DNA from: JAEUJM01 sp044221555
GTDB lineage: Bacteria > Actinomycetota > Acidimicrobiia > Acidimicrobiales > DATDAH01
Assembly: GCA_044221555.1 (NCBI GenBank)
Contig: JBGAOY010000017.1
Location: forward strand, 1 to 64,000
Direction of reading: 5' to 3'
DNA: 64,000 bases
This document shows, piece after piece, positions 33,482 to 40,365 of this stretch; the first letter of the stretch is position 1; each line of letters opens with the position of its first letter. Both the position numbers and the translations under genes were made by a program. The notes beneath the pieces are model-generated. The model made no database searches and was not told the origin of the DNA. It worked only from the letters and a program-made list of their open reading frames with translations.

Positions 33482-34075
33482 TCAGCGGGCGAGCGCGGTG
33501 AGCAGGCCCACGTAGTCGTCGATGGTCTTGGTGGCCGGCTCGGTGCTCTTGGCCCGGTCGTCCCAGCGTCGCAGCTGCACGCCGGCCTCCCACCCGTCGC
33601 GGGCCTCGAACGCCGTCACCTCGTCGGGGCTCATGGGGCCGCCCTGCACCGCCAGGCTGCGAACCGACACGGGCGAGAGCGTGTCGGCGTAGGCCGGCTC
33701 GACCGCGCAGAGGTAGCGCTTGGCGGCCACGTGCATCCCCACCGGGGCAGTGACCTCTGGCCCGAACCAGCGGGCCAGCAGCCGCTCACCCACCGAGTCG
33801 TGGGCCCGGTCGGCGGCGACGAATGCGCCTTCGGCCGAGTCCCACGCGATCGTGAGCCGGCCCACGTCGTGCAACAGGGCAGCGGCCACGGTGGCGTCGT
33901 CGGCGCCCTCGGCCTCGGCCAGCGCCGCGGCCTGCAGGGCGTGCTCGCGCTCGGTGACCACCTCGTCGTACATGGCGGTGGCCTTGTCGCTCCGGTACAG
34001 GTCGAGCAGCTCGTCGAGGCCTTCGGGTGTGCCGGCCCGGGTGCCGCGGCCGGTCACGGCGTGCTGGTCGGTCAC
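33482..34075 (-). CDS. phnZ: PhnZ-like HD-domain mixed-valent diiron oxygenase
   Basis: A 197-residue HD-domain protein matching PhnZ, which oxidatively cleaves the C-P bond of a hydroxylated aminophosphonate to give an amino acid and phosphate. All six iron ligands of the family can be placed: H45, H69-D70 (LLHDVG), H92, H115 (HVAAKRYLC) and D172 (RRWDDRAK). The substrate-binding Glu aligns with E38, but the family Tyr three residues earlier aligns with M35, so the amine pocket may differ. GTG at 34075 overlaps the stop of the PhnY-like gene (GTGA), so the two are coupled. The function is inferred from motif and context. Confidence 0.75.
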   Translation of the reverse strand: MTDQHAVTGRGTRAGTPEGLDELLDLYRSDKATAMYDEVVTEREHALQAAALAEAEGADDATVAAALLHDVGRLTIAWDSAEGAFVAADRAHDSVGERLLARWFGPEVTAPVGMHVAAKRYLCAVEPAYADTLSPVSVRSLAVQGGPMSPDEVTAFEARDGWEAGVQLRRWDDRAKSTEPATKTIDDYVGLLTALAR

Positions 34076-34857
34076 TCGTGCCCCGCCGGTTCCACGGGGC
34101 GACCCAGGAAGTCGTCGGTGATGCTCAGGCGCACTCGCTCGGCGGGACCGTCGATCCCGCCGAACTCCGCCACCTTGTCCTGGTAGTAGGTGCTGCGGAA
34201 GTCGCCCGCCGACGCCGCGTTGTAGGTGAGGTACAGCGCGCGCCGGCCGGTGGCCGTGGTGTTGGTGTCGCTGTAGTGCGGCGCGTAGGAGTCGAACCAC
34301 AGCAGGTCGCCGGGGGCCAGCTCGACCGGCTGCCACTCGAGCTCGGCGACCACCGCCGCGCTGAGGCCTCTCAGGCCGTCCATCGCCAGCAACCCCCGGT
34401 CGTGGCCCCGCGCCACCCACAGGCAGCCGCTGGCCCTCGTGGCGGGGTCGACGGGGATCATCACGCTCACGTGGTGGTCGACGAAGCGGTAGGCCGGCGC
34501 GTCCTGGTGCGGGGCGAAGCCACCGCCACCGGGCTGCTTGTAGTTGATCTTCTCCTTGTAGAGCACCGCAGGCTCGCCGAACAGCTCGCCGGCCAACTCG
34601 GGGACCAGGCCCTCGGTGAGCAGTGCCCGGAGGCCGCTGTGGTGGTCGATGAGATCCTCGCTGCGAGCGATGGTGGGACCGGCGTCGGTCTGCTCGAAGT
34701 GGTGAAGGCCGGGGCCGTCGGATCGGCCCCAGGCCGCGACCTCGTCGACCCAACCACGGATCTCGTCGACCTGTTCGGCGGTGAGGGCGCCCTGCAGCAA
34801 CAGGTAGCCGTCACGGGCCCAGGCCGCTCGCTGTTCGTGGTTCAACCGCATCGCCAC
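34072..34857 (-). CDS. phnY: PhnY-like 2-oxoglutarate/Fe(II) dioxygenase (PhyH family)
   Basis: A 261-residue phytanoyl-CoA dioxygenase-family enzyme. Iron ligands are H and D in APHQDAPAY (about 116-124) and the distal His in YAPHYSDTN near 197; the 2-oxoglutarate Arg lies in TGRRALYLTYN. KEKINYKQPGGGG and the closing YYQDKVAEFGG are features of the PhnY branch, which hydroxylates the carbon next to phosphorus in 2-aminoethylphosphonate. The four-base overlap with a PhnZ-like gene strongly supports a two-step phosphonate-oxidising pair. GTG at 34857 or ATG at 34851 may be the start. No phosphonate transporter is adjacent. Confidence 0.75.
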   Translation of the reverse strand: MAMRLNHEQRAAWARDGYLLLQGALTAEQVDEIRGWVDEVAAWGRSDGPGLHHFEQTDAGPTIARSEDLIDHHSGLRALLTEGLVPELAGELFGEPAVLYKEKINYKQPGGGGFAPHQDAPAYRFVDHHVSVMIPVDPATRASGCLWVARGHDRGLLAMDGLRGLSAAVVAELEWQPVELAPGDLLWFDSYAPHYSDTNTTATGRRALYLTYNAASAGDFRSTYYQDKVAEFGGIDGPAERVRLSITDDFLGRPVEPAGHE

Positions 34858-34936
34858 ACCACCGTTCCCGTCGTCGCGCCGTCCGCTCCGATCACGCTAC
34901 CGAGCAACGGTCTCGGTCCCGTCCGGGCGCCTTCGC

Positions 34937-35743
34937 TCAGCCCCGGGCGAGGATCTCACCGTGCAGGACGGCGAAGAAGGCGTCGGGTGCGGCGGCCCAC
35001 GCCCGGAACGCCTCGGCCAGCTCGGCCAGCTCGGCGGCGTCGGCCAGGCCGTACTCCACGGCCTGGGTGGCGAACGCGGACTGGGTGACCCGGTCGGCCC
35101 AGAGCGATCCCCACCAGTCGCGGCTCTCCGGATCGGCGAAGGTCCACGTGGAGGTCGACGACGTGATGTCGGTGAAGCCGGCCACCCCGGCCCACCCGAG
35201 CAGGAAGCGCCCGGCATCGGCCTCGGCGCCGTTGCGCCGGGTGATCTGGTGGTACAGGTCGAGCCAGCGGTCGAGGCGAGGGTCGAGCGGCGCCCACACC
35301 ATGGCCGCGTAGTCGCTGTCCCGGACCGCCACCACACCGTCGGGACGCACCACCCGCCGCAGCTCGCGGAGGGCGGCCACCGGGTCGCTGAGGTGCTGCA
35401 GCACCTGGTGGGCATGCACCACGTCGAACGAGTCGTCGGGCTCGTCGAGCGCGTAGACGTCGCCCACCCGGAACGTGACCGCCGTGTCGGCGCCGGCGTC
35501 GGCCCGGGCGGTGGCGATCACGTCGGCCGATGCGTCGACACCCACCACCCGCCCGGGACGGACCCGTGCCGCGAGGTCTCGGGTGATGTTGCCCGGACCG
35601 CAGCCCACGTCGAGCAGATCGAGGCCGGGGGTGAGGTGTGCCAGCAGGTACCCCGCCGAGTTCTCGGCGGTGCGCCACCGGTGGCTGCGCAGCACGCTCT
35701 CGTGGTGGCCGTGGGTGTACGTGTCGGCGGGAGTGTCCGTCAT
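34937..35743 (-). CDS. Class I SAM-dependent methyltransferase
   Basis: A methyltransferase of 268 residues from the ATG at 35743 (a longer form from 35764 is possible). Motif I is LLDVGCGPGNITRDLA, the acidic strand-2 end is VVGVDASADVI, and the FDVVHAHQVLQHLSDPVAALREL motif (quoted in part: VVHAHQVLQHLSDPVAAL) is typical of Methyltransf_11 enzymes. The C-terminal half with DWWGSLWADRV is family-specific. The acceptor is unknown. It lies 79 nt upstream of the PhnY-like gene on the same strand, so co-transcription with the phosphonate pair is possible. Confidence 0.8.
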   Translation of the reverse strand: MTDTPADTYTHGHHESVLRSHRWRTAENSAGYLLAHLTPGLDLLDVGCGPGNITRDLAARVRPGRVVGVDASADVIATARADAGADTAVTFRVGDVYALDEPDDSFDVVHAHQVLQHLSDPVAALRELRRVVRPDGVVAVRDSDYAAMVWAPLDPRLDRWLDLYHQITRRNGAEADAGRFLLGWAGVAGFTDITSSTSTWTFADPESRDWWGSLWADRVTQSAFATQAVEYGLADAAELAELAEAFRAWAAAPDAFFAVLHGEILARG

Positions 35744-35768
35744 CGAGGGCCACTGTGTCATCACGCGG

Positions 35769-35812
35769 GTTCGGAGGGAACTCTGAGGGACCTTTCAGCG
35801 TCCTTTAAGCGG
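35769..35812 (+). promoter_or_regulatory. 11-bp-period direct repeats upstream of the ferric-reductase-like operon
   Basis: Four consecutive 11-mers share elements in phase: GAGGGA closes the units at 35769 and 35780, and CCTTT opens the units at 35791 and 35802 (CCTTTCAGCGT, CCTTTAAGCGG). An 11-bp direct-repeat period is typical of OmpR/PhoB-type response regulator sites. Confidence 0.45.
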
Positions 35813-35831
35813 TGGGCGTCAAGGTGACCTC

Positions 35832-36233
35832 GTGACCGACACCGACCCCCGTTCCCGCAACAACCCCGGACCGGACGGCGCGGCCAGGCAAGCGCCCGCC
35901 CACCGGGCCCGCCGGATCGCCGCCGCCGTCAGCGCCGGTGCGTTCGCGGGCATCGGCGTGGGCCTGGTCGTGGCCAACATGGCCGACGACGCATCGTCGA
36001 CGCCTGCCACCCCGGTGGTGGCGGACGGGGCCGGCCCCGCGCAGCAACAGCCCTTCGCCCCATCGGACGGATTCGGCGGCACCGACCAGTTCGGTGGGGC
36101 CGACCAGTTCGGCGGCACGGACCAGTTCGGCGGCACGGACCAGTTCTCGAGCCCTGACGACCAGTTCGGCGGCGCCACCCCGGCGCCGTTCGGCGGTCAG
36201 ACGTCACCCGACACGAACAGCGGAGGATCGTGA
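35832..36233 (+). CDS. Single-pass membrane protein with FGGTDQ repeats
   Basis: A 133-residue protein I do not recognise. A basic N-terminus (RARRIAAAV) precedes one transmembrane segment (about 27-49), and the outer part has short imperfect repeats, (F)GG(T/A)DQ at about residues 81-107, coded by 15- to 18-nt DNA repeats. The repeats are flexible and may have expanded by slippage. The start is GTG with AAGGTGA 8 nt upstream. The stop overlaps the start of the haem-binding membrane protein (TGATG), so it is very likely a partner or accessory of that protein. Confidence 0.7.
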   Translation: MTDTDPRSRNNPGPDGAARQAPAHRARRIAAAVSAGAFAGIGVGLVVANMADDASSTPATPVVADGAGPAQQQPFAPSDGFGGTDQFGGADQFGGTDQFGGTDQFSSPDDQFGGATPAPFGGQTSPDTNSGGS

Positions 36234-37102
36234 TGGACCAGCTGTGGTGGTACGTGGCCCGGTCGGCCGGCATCGTCTCGTGGGGCCTGCTGGCCGCCAG
36301 CGTGCTGTGGGGCCTGGCCCTGTCGACCAAGGTGTTCGGCAAGCGCCCCCGCCCCAACTGGCTGCTCGACCTGCACCAGTGGCTCGGCACCCTCACGATG
36401 GTCTTCATCGGGGTCCACATCGCCGGCCTCGTGCTGGACAACTACACCCACTTCGGCCTGAGCGATGTGCTCGTGCCCTTCGCCTCGGACTGGGACCCGT
36501 CGGCAGTGGCGTGGGGTGTGGTGGCGTTCTACCTGCTGCTGGCCGTCGAGGGCACCGCCCTGGCCCGACGGTGGCTGCCCAAGAAGGTGTGGCGCAGCGT
36601 GCACTACCTGAGCTTCCCGGTGTTCGTGCTGGCCACCGTGCACGGCGTGGCCGCCGGCACCGACGCCACCACCACGTTCGCGGTCGCCACGGTGGTCGTC
36701 GTGGTGGCCATGGTGGCCATGCTCTCGTTCGTCCGCCTCGACCAGGCCGCCCGCCAGGCCGACCTGGCCGCCCAGGGTCAGGGGGGCGCCGGCGTCCCTG
36801 CCAGGCCGCCGGCACCGGTCCGGGCCCCGCAACCCGCGAGCCGGGTCCCGGTGGCGCCGCCTGCCCCACCCGTGAGGCCGCTGTCGGCACCACCGGCACC
36901 ACCAGCACCACCACGACCACCGGTCCCGCCACGACCACCGGCCCCGCCACGGCTGCCGTCGGCGCCACGCCCGTCCCCCGAGGTGGTGCTGCACCCGGTG
37001 GGGCAGGCGCCGGCCCCGCCGCCGCTGTCCTCCGAGGTCGTCCTCCACCCGGTGGGCCAGGCGCCGGCCGTCTCGGCGCCACCGGGCCGGCCCCGGACCT
37101 GA
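36233..37102 (+). CDS. Ferric-reductase-like transmembrane haem protein with Pro-rich tail
   Basis: A 289-residue membrane protein of the Ferric_reduct (FRD) type. Helices span roughly 11-32, 46-66, 91-112, 125-140 and 147-168. Two His pairs, H48/H62 and H124/H137, are spaced 13-14 residues apart in adjacent helices, as expected for two b-type haems carrying electrons across the membrane. No FAD/NAD(P)H domain is present; the tail (about 185-289) is Pro/Ala-rich and contains EVVLHPVGQAPA twice. The ATG follows GGAGGA by 5 nt. It could reduce metals or pass electrons to an outside acceptor. Confidence 0.8.
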   Translation: MDQLWWYVARSAGIVSWGLLAASVLWGLALSTKVFGKRPRPNWLLDLHQWLGTLTMVFIGVHIAGLVLDNYTHFGLSDVLVPFASDWDPSAVAWGVVAFYLLLAVEGTALARRWLPKKVWRSVHYLSFPVFVLATVHGVAAGTDATTTFAVATVVVVVAMVAMLSFVRLDQAARQADLAAQGQGGAGVPARPPAPVRAPQPASRVPVAPPAPPVRPLSAPPAPPAPPRPPVPPRPPAPPRLPSAPRPSPEVVLHPVGQAPAPPPLSSEVVLHPVGQAPAVSAPPGRPRT

Positions 37103-37172
37103 TCCGACGGGAGGGCCCGATCCGACCGGATGCGGCGATCCGACCGGATGCGCCGATTCGAGCGGGGTGGGT
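37101..37172. repeat. 18-bp imperfect tandem repeat, four copies
   Basis: Units start at 37101, 37119, 37137 and 37155. The middle two are GATCCGACCGGATGCGGC and GATCCGACCGGATGCGCC; the outer two are diverged. The first unit begins inside the stop codon of the ferric-reductase-like gene. Confidence 0.8.
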
Positions 37173-37236
37173 CTGATCGGACCGGGCGATCGGACGCCTG
37201 CAACACGAGCGTTCCCGGACCGTCGGTGTCGACGCG

Positions 37237-37263
37237 GGTGACGCCGGTGACGCAGGTGACGCG
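37237..37263. repeat. 9-bp tandem repeat, three copies
   Basis: GGTGACGC followed by C, A or G is repeated three times, just downstream of the PIG-L deacetylase stop. Confidence 0.7.
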
Positions 37264-37274
37264 GGGCGGGCCCG

Positions 37275-38021
37275 TCAGCCGGTGTGGCAGGTGAAGAAGG
37301 CCTCGGCCCGGCGGCCCTCGGGCAGGCCGCCCTCGGCCGCGGTGGCCGCGGTCCAGCCGCCGAGCAGCGTGTCGAGGTCGACGTGGCTCGTCTGGCTGGC
37401 GTGGGCGCGCAGCGCGGCCAGCTTGCGGTCGAAGGTGTCGGTGATGTCCACGTAGCGGTTGGCCTGCGGGTGGGCGAACACCCAGACCTCCCGCACGGTG
37501 TGGGCCCCGAGGCCGCCACGGGCGAGTTCGGGGTGGGCGTACGGGTTGCGGGCGTCGGGGTACACCGCCCGAAGGGTGGCCTCGCCGGCGGCCAGGTGAT
37601 CGGGATGGCTGGCGAACACCCGGTCCCAGCGGCGCTCGGGCGACTGGCACAGCACCACCTCGGGCTCGAGCTCCCGGATGACACGCGACAGGTCGCGGCG
37701 CAGGTCGAGCGTGACCTCGAGGCGCCCGTCCGCGTAGCCGAGGAAGTGCACGTCGTCGGCGCGCACGCCGACGGCCTCGGCCGCGGCACGCTGCTCGTCG
37801 CGGCGCAGGGCACCGACGTCGGCGCGGTCCACGCCGTCGGGCGCCTCACCGGCGTCGCCGTCGGTGACGATGCAGTAGCTCACGTCGGTGCCCGCGTCCC
37901 GAAGGCGGGCCACGGTGCCGGAGGCGCCGAAGTCGACGTCATCCGGGTGGGCCGACACCACCAGCGCCCGCTTGGGCACCTCCGGCTCGGCGTTCAGGTC
38001 CATGCCCGTGATCGTGATCAT
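37275..38021 (-). CDS. PIG-L/LmbE-family deacetylase
   Basis: A 248-residue zinc-dependent N-acetylglucosaminyl-type deacetylase. Zinc ligands are in AHPDDVD (about 24-30) and the second site SHPDH near 140; VVLCQSPERRWDRVF precedes it. Actinobacterial relatives include the mycothiol enzymes MshB and Mca, and some act on other amides; this one cannot be assigned. The ATG at 38021 is supported by TAGCCT placed 8 nt upstream on the minus strand. It ends in CHTG, with a Cys and His near the C-terminus. Confidence 0.85.
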   Translation of the reverse strand: MITITGMDLNAEPEVPKRALVVSAHPDDVDFGASGTVARLRDAGTDVSYCIVTDGDAGEAPDGVDRADVGALRRDEQRAAAEAVGVRADDVHFLGYADGRLEVTLDLRRDLSRVIRELEPEVVLCQSPERRWDRVFASHPDHLAAGEATLRAVYPDARNPYAHPELARGGLGAHTVREVWVFAHPQANRYVDITDTFDRKLAALRAHASQTSHVDLDTLLGGWTAATAAEGGLPEGRRAEAFFTCHTG

Positions 38022-38029
38022 CGGGGTCC

Positions 38030-38035
38030 AGGCTA
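38030..38035 (-). promoter_or_regulatory. -10 hexamer TAGCCT, leaderless start
   Basis: TAGCCT on the minus strand ends 8 nt before the ATG at 38021 of the deacetylase gene. Confidence 0.5.
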
Positions 38036-38079
38036 CGGACCGGCCCGCGTCGGGCCTCGCGCCGGCCTCGGATCAGACA

Positions 38080-38291
38080 TCACTCGCCGGAGCTCGCGAA
38101 CGCGTCGAGGTCGACCCGCACCTCTCGGTGCACCTTCACCACCAGCAGCTGGGCGGCTGCACGCCGAAGTCGGTCACGTCGAGCTCGGTGTGCCCGGTGA
38201 GGTGCAGGCCGCCGTCGCCGCCGGTGACCGACAGCTCGCCCGTGATCCGGCGGGTGACGCCGTGGAAGGTGAGGTCGCCCGGGCACCACGC
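38080..38291 (-). pseudogene. Truncated, frameshifted YceI-family gene
   Basis: Only the C-terminal third of a YceI-like lipocalin is recognisable. One frame reads GDLTFHGVTRRITGELSV and HTELDVTDFGVQPP (about 38279 down to 38155), and the next frame continues QLLVVKVHREVRVDLDAF to a stop at 38080. Removing one C from the CCC near 38153 would join them. The N-terminal two thirds and a start codon are missing, so this is a decayed gene rather than a sequencing slip alone. It fills most of the 359-nt gap between the deacetylase and nirK; nothing else is seen there. Confidence 0.7.
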
Positions 38292-38380
38292 GCGAGCGGG
38301 TCGACCGCCCGGTTGCCCGGTGCGGCCGACCCGCTGGTGGGAGTGGGCCGCCGTCCCCCGCGGCCCACCCGGTGTGGTGT

Positions 38381-39790
38381 TCAGTGGCCGGCCCCGGCCG
38401 GCATCTCGACGTCGCCGGCCTGGAAGAGTCCGAGTGCCCCGAGGCCCACGTTGGCGAACTTGTGGGTCACCATGGGGTAGAACCCGTCCTCGGCGAAGCT
38501 GAACTCCACGAACCCGCCCTGCGCCGGCTGCAGGTCGAGCACCTGCGAGCCGCCGTGGGTGGCGTCGGGCTGCAACTGGTAGTGGCCTTCCTTCCACACC
38601 GTGTCGAACACGGTGCCGACGATGTGGAACGCCGAGTTCTCGTTGGGGCCGTCGTCGATGACCCACACCCGGATGCGCTCGTCGGCCTCGACGCGGATCG
38701 GGGAGAACTTGTACTGGTTGTAGTACCCGTTGAACACCACGGCGTCCCAGTCGGCGTCCATCATCTTGGTGAGGTCGCCGGGCTGGCCCTGCTCGCCCAG
38801 GTACAGCTCGGACTGCACCACCACGTACTCGTGGTCGACGGCGGGCAGGTTCGGCGGGTCGATGATGATGGCGCCGTACATGCCGTTGCCGATGTGGTTC
38901 AGTGCGGGGGCGGTACCGCAGTGGTACATGAAGGCGCCGGCGTAGTCGGCCCGGTACTGGTAGACGAGCGACTCACCCGGCTCGATCGTGCGCATCTCGT
39001 CGTCCCAGGCCACCCGGCTGGCGTGGAAGTCGATCGAGTGGCCCATCGAGCCGTCGTTCACCAGGGTGATGGTGAACAGGTCGCCCACGTGCCCACGGAG
39101 GATCGGGCCACCCATCCGAGGCGTCCCCTGGTCGTTGCCGTCGCCCTCGACGAAGGTCCAGGCCTGCTGGGTGACGCCGGGGGCCACCTCGACCTCGGCC
39201 TCCACCGCGTGCAGGGTGATCTCGTGCTCGGTGGCCCCGTCCGCGGGCTCGAGGGTCGGGTCGAAGGCCTCCCAGTCCGCCTCGGGCGTGGCCGCGGGAT
39301 CGATCGTGGCGCCTGTCGGCGCGGCCGCGGCCGTGGCGGTGCTGTCGCCGGCGGACCCGCCGGTGACCATGATCATCATCTCCATGCCGGCCTCACGGTG
39401 TCCGGGCACGGTGCACCAGGCGGAGGTGGCTGCGTCGATCACGCCGAGGCTGACGCCCTCGACGGTGGCGCCGGGATCGAGCATGTCGGTGCCCTCGGTG
39501 CCGTCGACCTTGAGGTCGTGGGCCATGGTGCCGTCGTTGGTCACGTTCACGATGAGCTCGGTGCCCGGGTCCACCTCGATGTGCGCCGGGTCGATGGCGA
39601 ACTCGGTGAGGGTCACGTCCACGGTCTGGCTGGTGCCGGCCCCGGACGCGGCCGCGGCCGTGCCGGTGCCGTCGGGGCGGCTGACGAGGGCGACGATGCC
39701 CATCGCCAGCGCGAGCACCGCCAGCACCGAGACGACGGCGAACCAGCCGGCGTCGGAGCGGGGTGGCGGGCGATCGGTGTCGGATGTCAT
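38381..39790 (-). CDS. nirK: NirK-type copper nitrite reductase with N-terminal cupredoxin domain
   Basis: A 469-residue enzyme with an N-terminal membrane anchor (about 15-37). A first cupredoxin (about 55-142) has a full type-1 copper set: H91, C126, H131, M136. The rest is a two-domain NirK core: type-1 ligands H251, C291, H299, M304; type-2 ligands H256, H290 and H443; catalytic Asp D254 and His H389. It should reduce nitrite to NO outside the membrane, taking electrons through its own fused cupredoxin. A laccase-like role cannot be excluded. GGAGGACC precedes the ATG, and a long palindrome covers the promoter. Confidence 0.8.
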   Translation of the reverse strand: MTSDTDRPPPRSDAGWFAVVSVLAVLALAMGIVALVSRPDGTGTAAAASGAGTSQTVDVTLTEFAIDPAHIEVDPGTELIVNVTNDGTMAHDLKVDGTEGTDMLDPGATVEGVSLGVIDAATSAWCTVPGHREAGMEMMIMVTGGSAGDSTATAAAAPTGATIDPAATPEADWEAFDPTLEPADGATEHEITLHAVEAEVEVAPGVTQQAWTFVEGDGNDQGTPRMGGPILRGHVGDLFTITLVNDGSMGHSIDFHASRVAWDDEMRTIEPGESLVYQYRADYAGAFMYHCGTAPALNHIGNGMYGAIIIDPPNLPAVDHEYVVVQSELYLGEQGQPGDLTKMMDADWDAVVFNGYYNQYKFSPIRVEADERIRVWVIDDGPNENSAFHIVGTVFDTVWKEGHYQLQPDATHGGSQVLDLQPAQGGFVEFSFAEDGFYPMVTHKFANVGLGALGLFQAGDVEMPAGAGH

Positions 39791-39810
39791 GAGGTCCTCC
39801 TCAGTCCCTA

Positions 39811-39837
39811 AGTTCTATAGTCAGAGACTAAAGAACT
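39811..39837 (-). promoter_or_regulatory. Palindromic operator at the nirK promoter
   Basis: AGTTCTATAGTC (39811-39822) and GACTAAAGAACT (39826-39837) are inverted arms with a 3-nt centre and one mismatch pair. TATAGA within it could be the -10. It lies 20 nt upstream of the nirK start, a repressor-like position, and differs from FNR and SoxR boxes. Confidence 0.65.
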
Positions 39838-39869
39838 AGGCCGGGACGGGTTAGGGCCGTTGGTCCCTT

Positions 39870-40349
39870 TCAACTCCCTCGGCGAACGACCTCGGGGTCG
39901 GGTGCGGTGTCGCCGAGCAGGTAGCGGGGGCCGCTGCCGAGGGTGCGGGCCCGATCGTCGGGGTTGTAGAGGGCGCAGCGGTCGAGCGAGAGGCAGCCGC
40001 AGCCGATGCACGAATCGAGCTCGTCGCGCAGCCCTTCGAGCAGTGCGATGCGCTCGTCGAGCAGTGGGCGCCACGAGGCGGAGAGCCGCGACCACTCCTC
40101 ACCCATCGGGCCGGCGTTCGCGGGCAGCGTGTCGAGCGCCTCGCCGATCTCGGCCAGGGTCAGGCCCACCCGCTGTGCCACCGAGATGAACGCCAGCCGT
40201 CGCAGGACGTCGCGGTGGTAGCGGCGCTGACCGCCGTCGGTGCGCTCGGCGGTGATCAGGCCCCGGTCCTCGTAGAACCGCAGGGCCGAGACGGCCAGCC
40301 CGGAGCGCTCGGCGACGGCGCCGATCGACAGCTCCTCGTTCGTGGTCAC
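39870..40349 (-). CDS. soxR: SoxR redox-sensing regulator
   Basis: A 159-residue MerR-family activator with a [2Fe-2S] cluster. The N-terminal winged helix (LSIGAVAERSGLAVSALRFY, then EDRGLI) and long dimer helix are followed by the SoxR cluster motif CIGCGCLSLDRC (C114, C117, C119, C125). It responds to redox-cycling compounds or superoxide. Start GTG 40349 gives the normal length; GTG at 40376 is possible and would overlap the cyclase stop. The perfect palindrome AACCTCGAGGTT (40351-40362) lies at this start and may be an autoregulatory site. It is upstream of nirK on the same strand, with the nirK palindrome between them. Confidence 0.9.
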   Translation of the reverse strand: MTTNEELSIGAVAERSGLAVSALRFYEDRGLITAERTDGGQRRYHRDVLRRLAFISVAQRVGLTLAEIGEALDTLPANAGPMGEEWSRLSASWRPLLDERIALLEGLRDELDSCIGCGCLSLDRCALYNPDDRARTLGSGPRYLLGDTAPDPEVVRRGS

Positions 40350-40365
40350 GAACCTCGAGGTTACT

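Noticed and set aside
35944..36233. Mobile element suggested by repetitive DNA near 36.1 kb
   Set aside because: The repeats are coding (FGGTDQ) and no transposase, terminal repeats or target duplications are present.
40351..40362. AACCTCGAGGTT as a classical SoxR box
   Set aside because: It is a perfect palindrome but lacks the longer spaced SoxR consensus, so it is mentioned only as a possible autoregulatory site.
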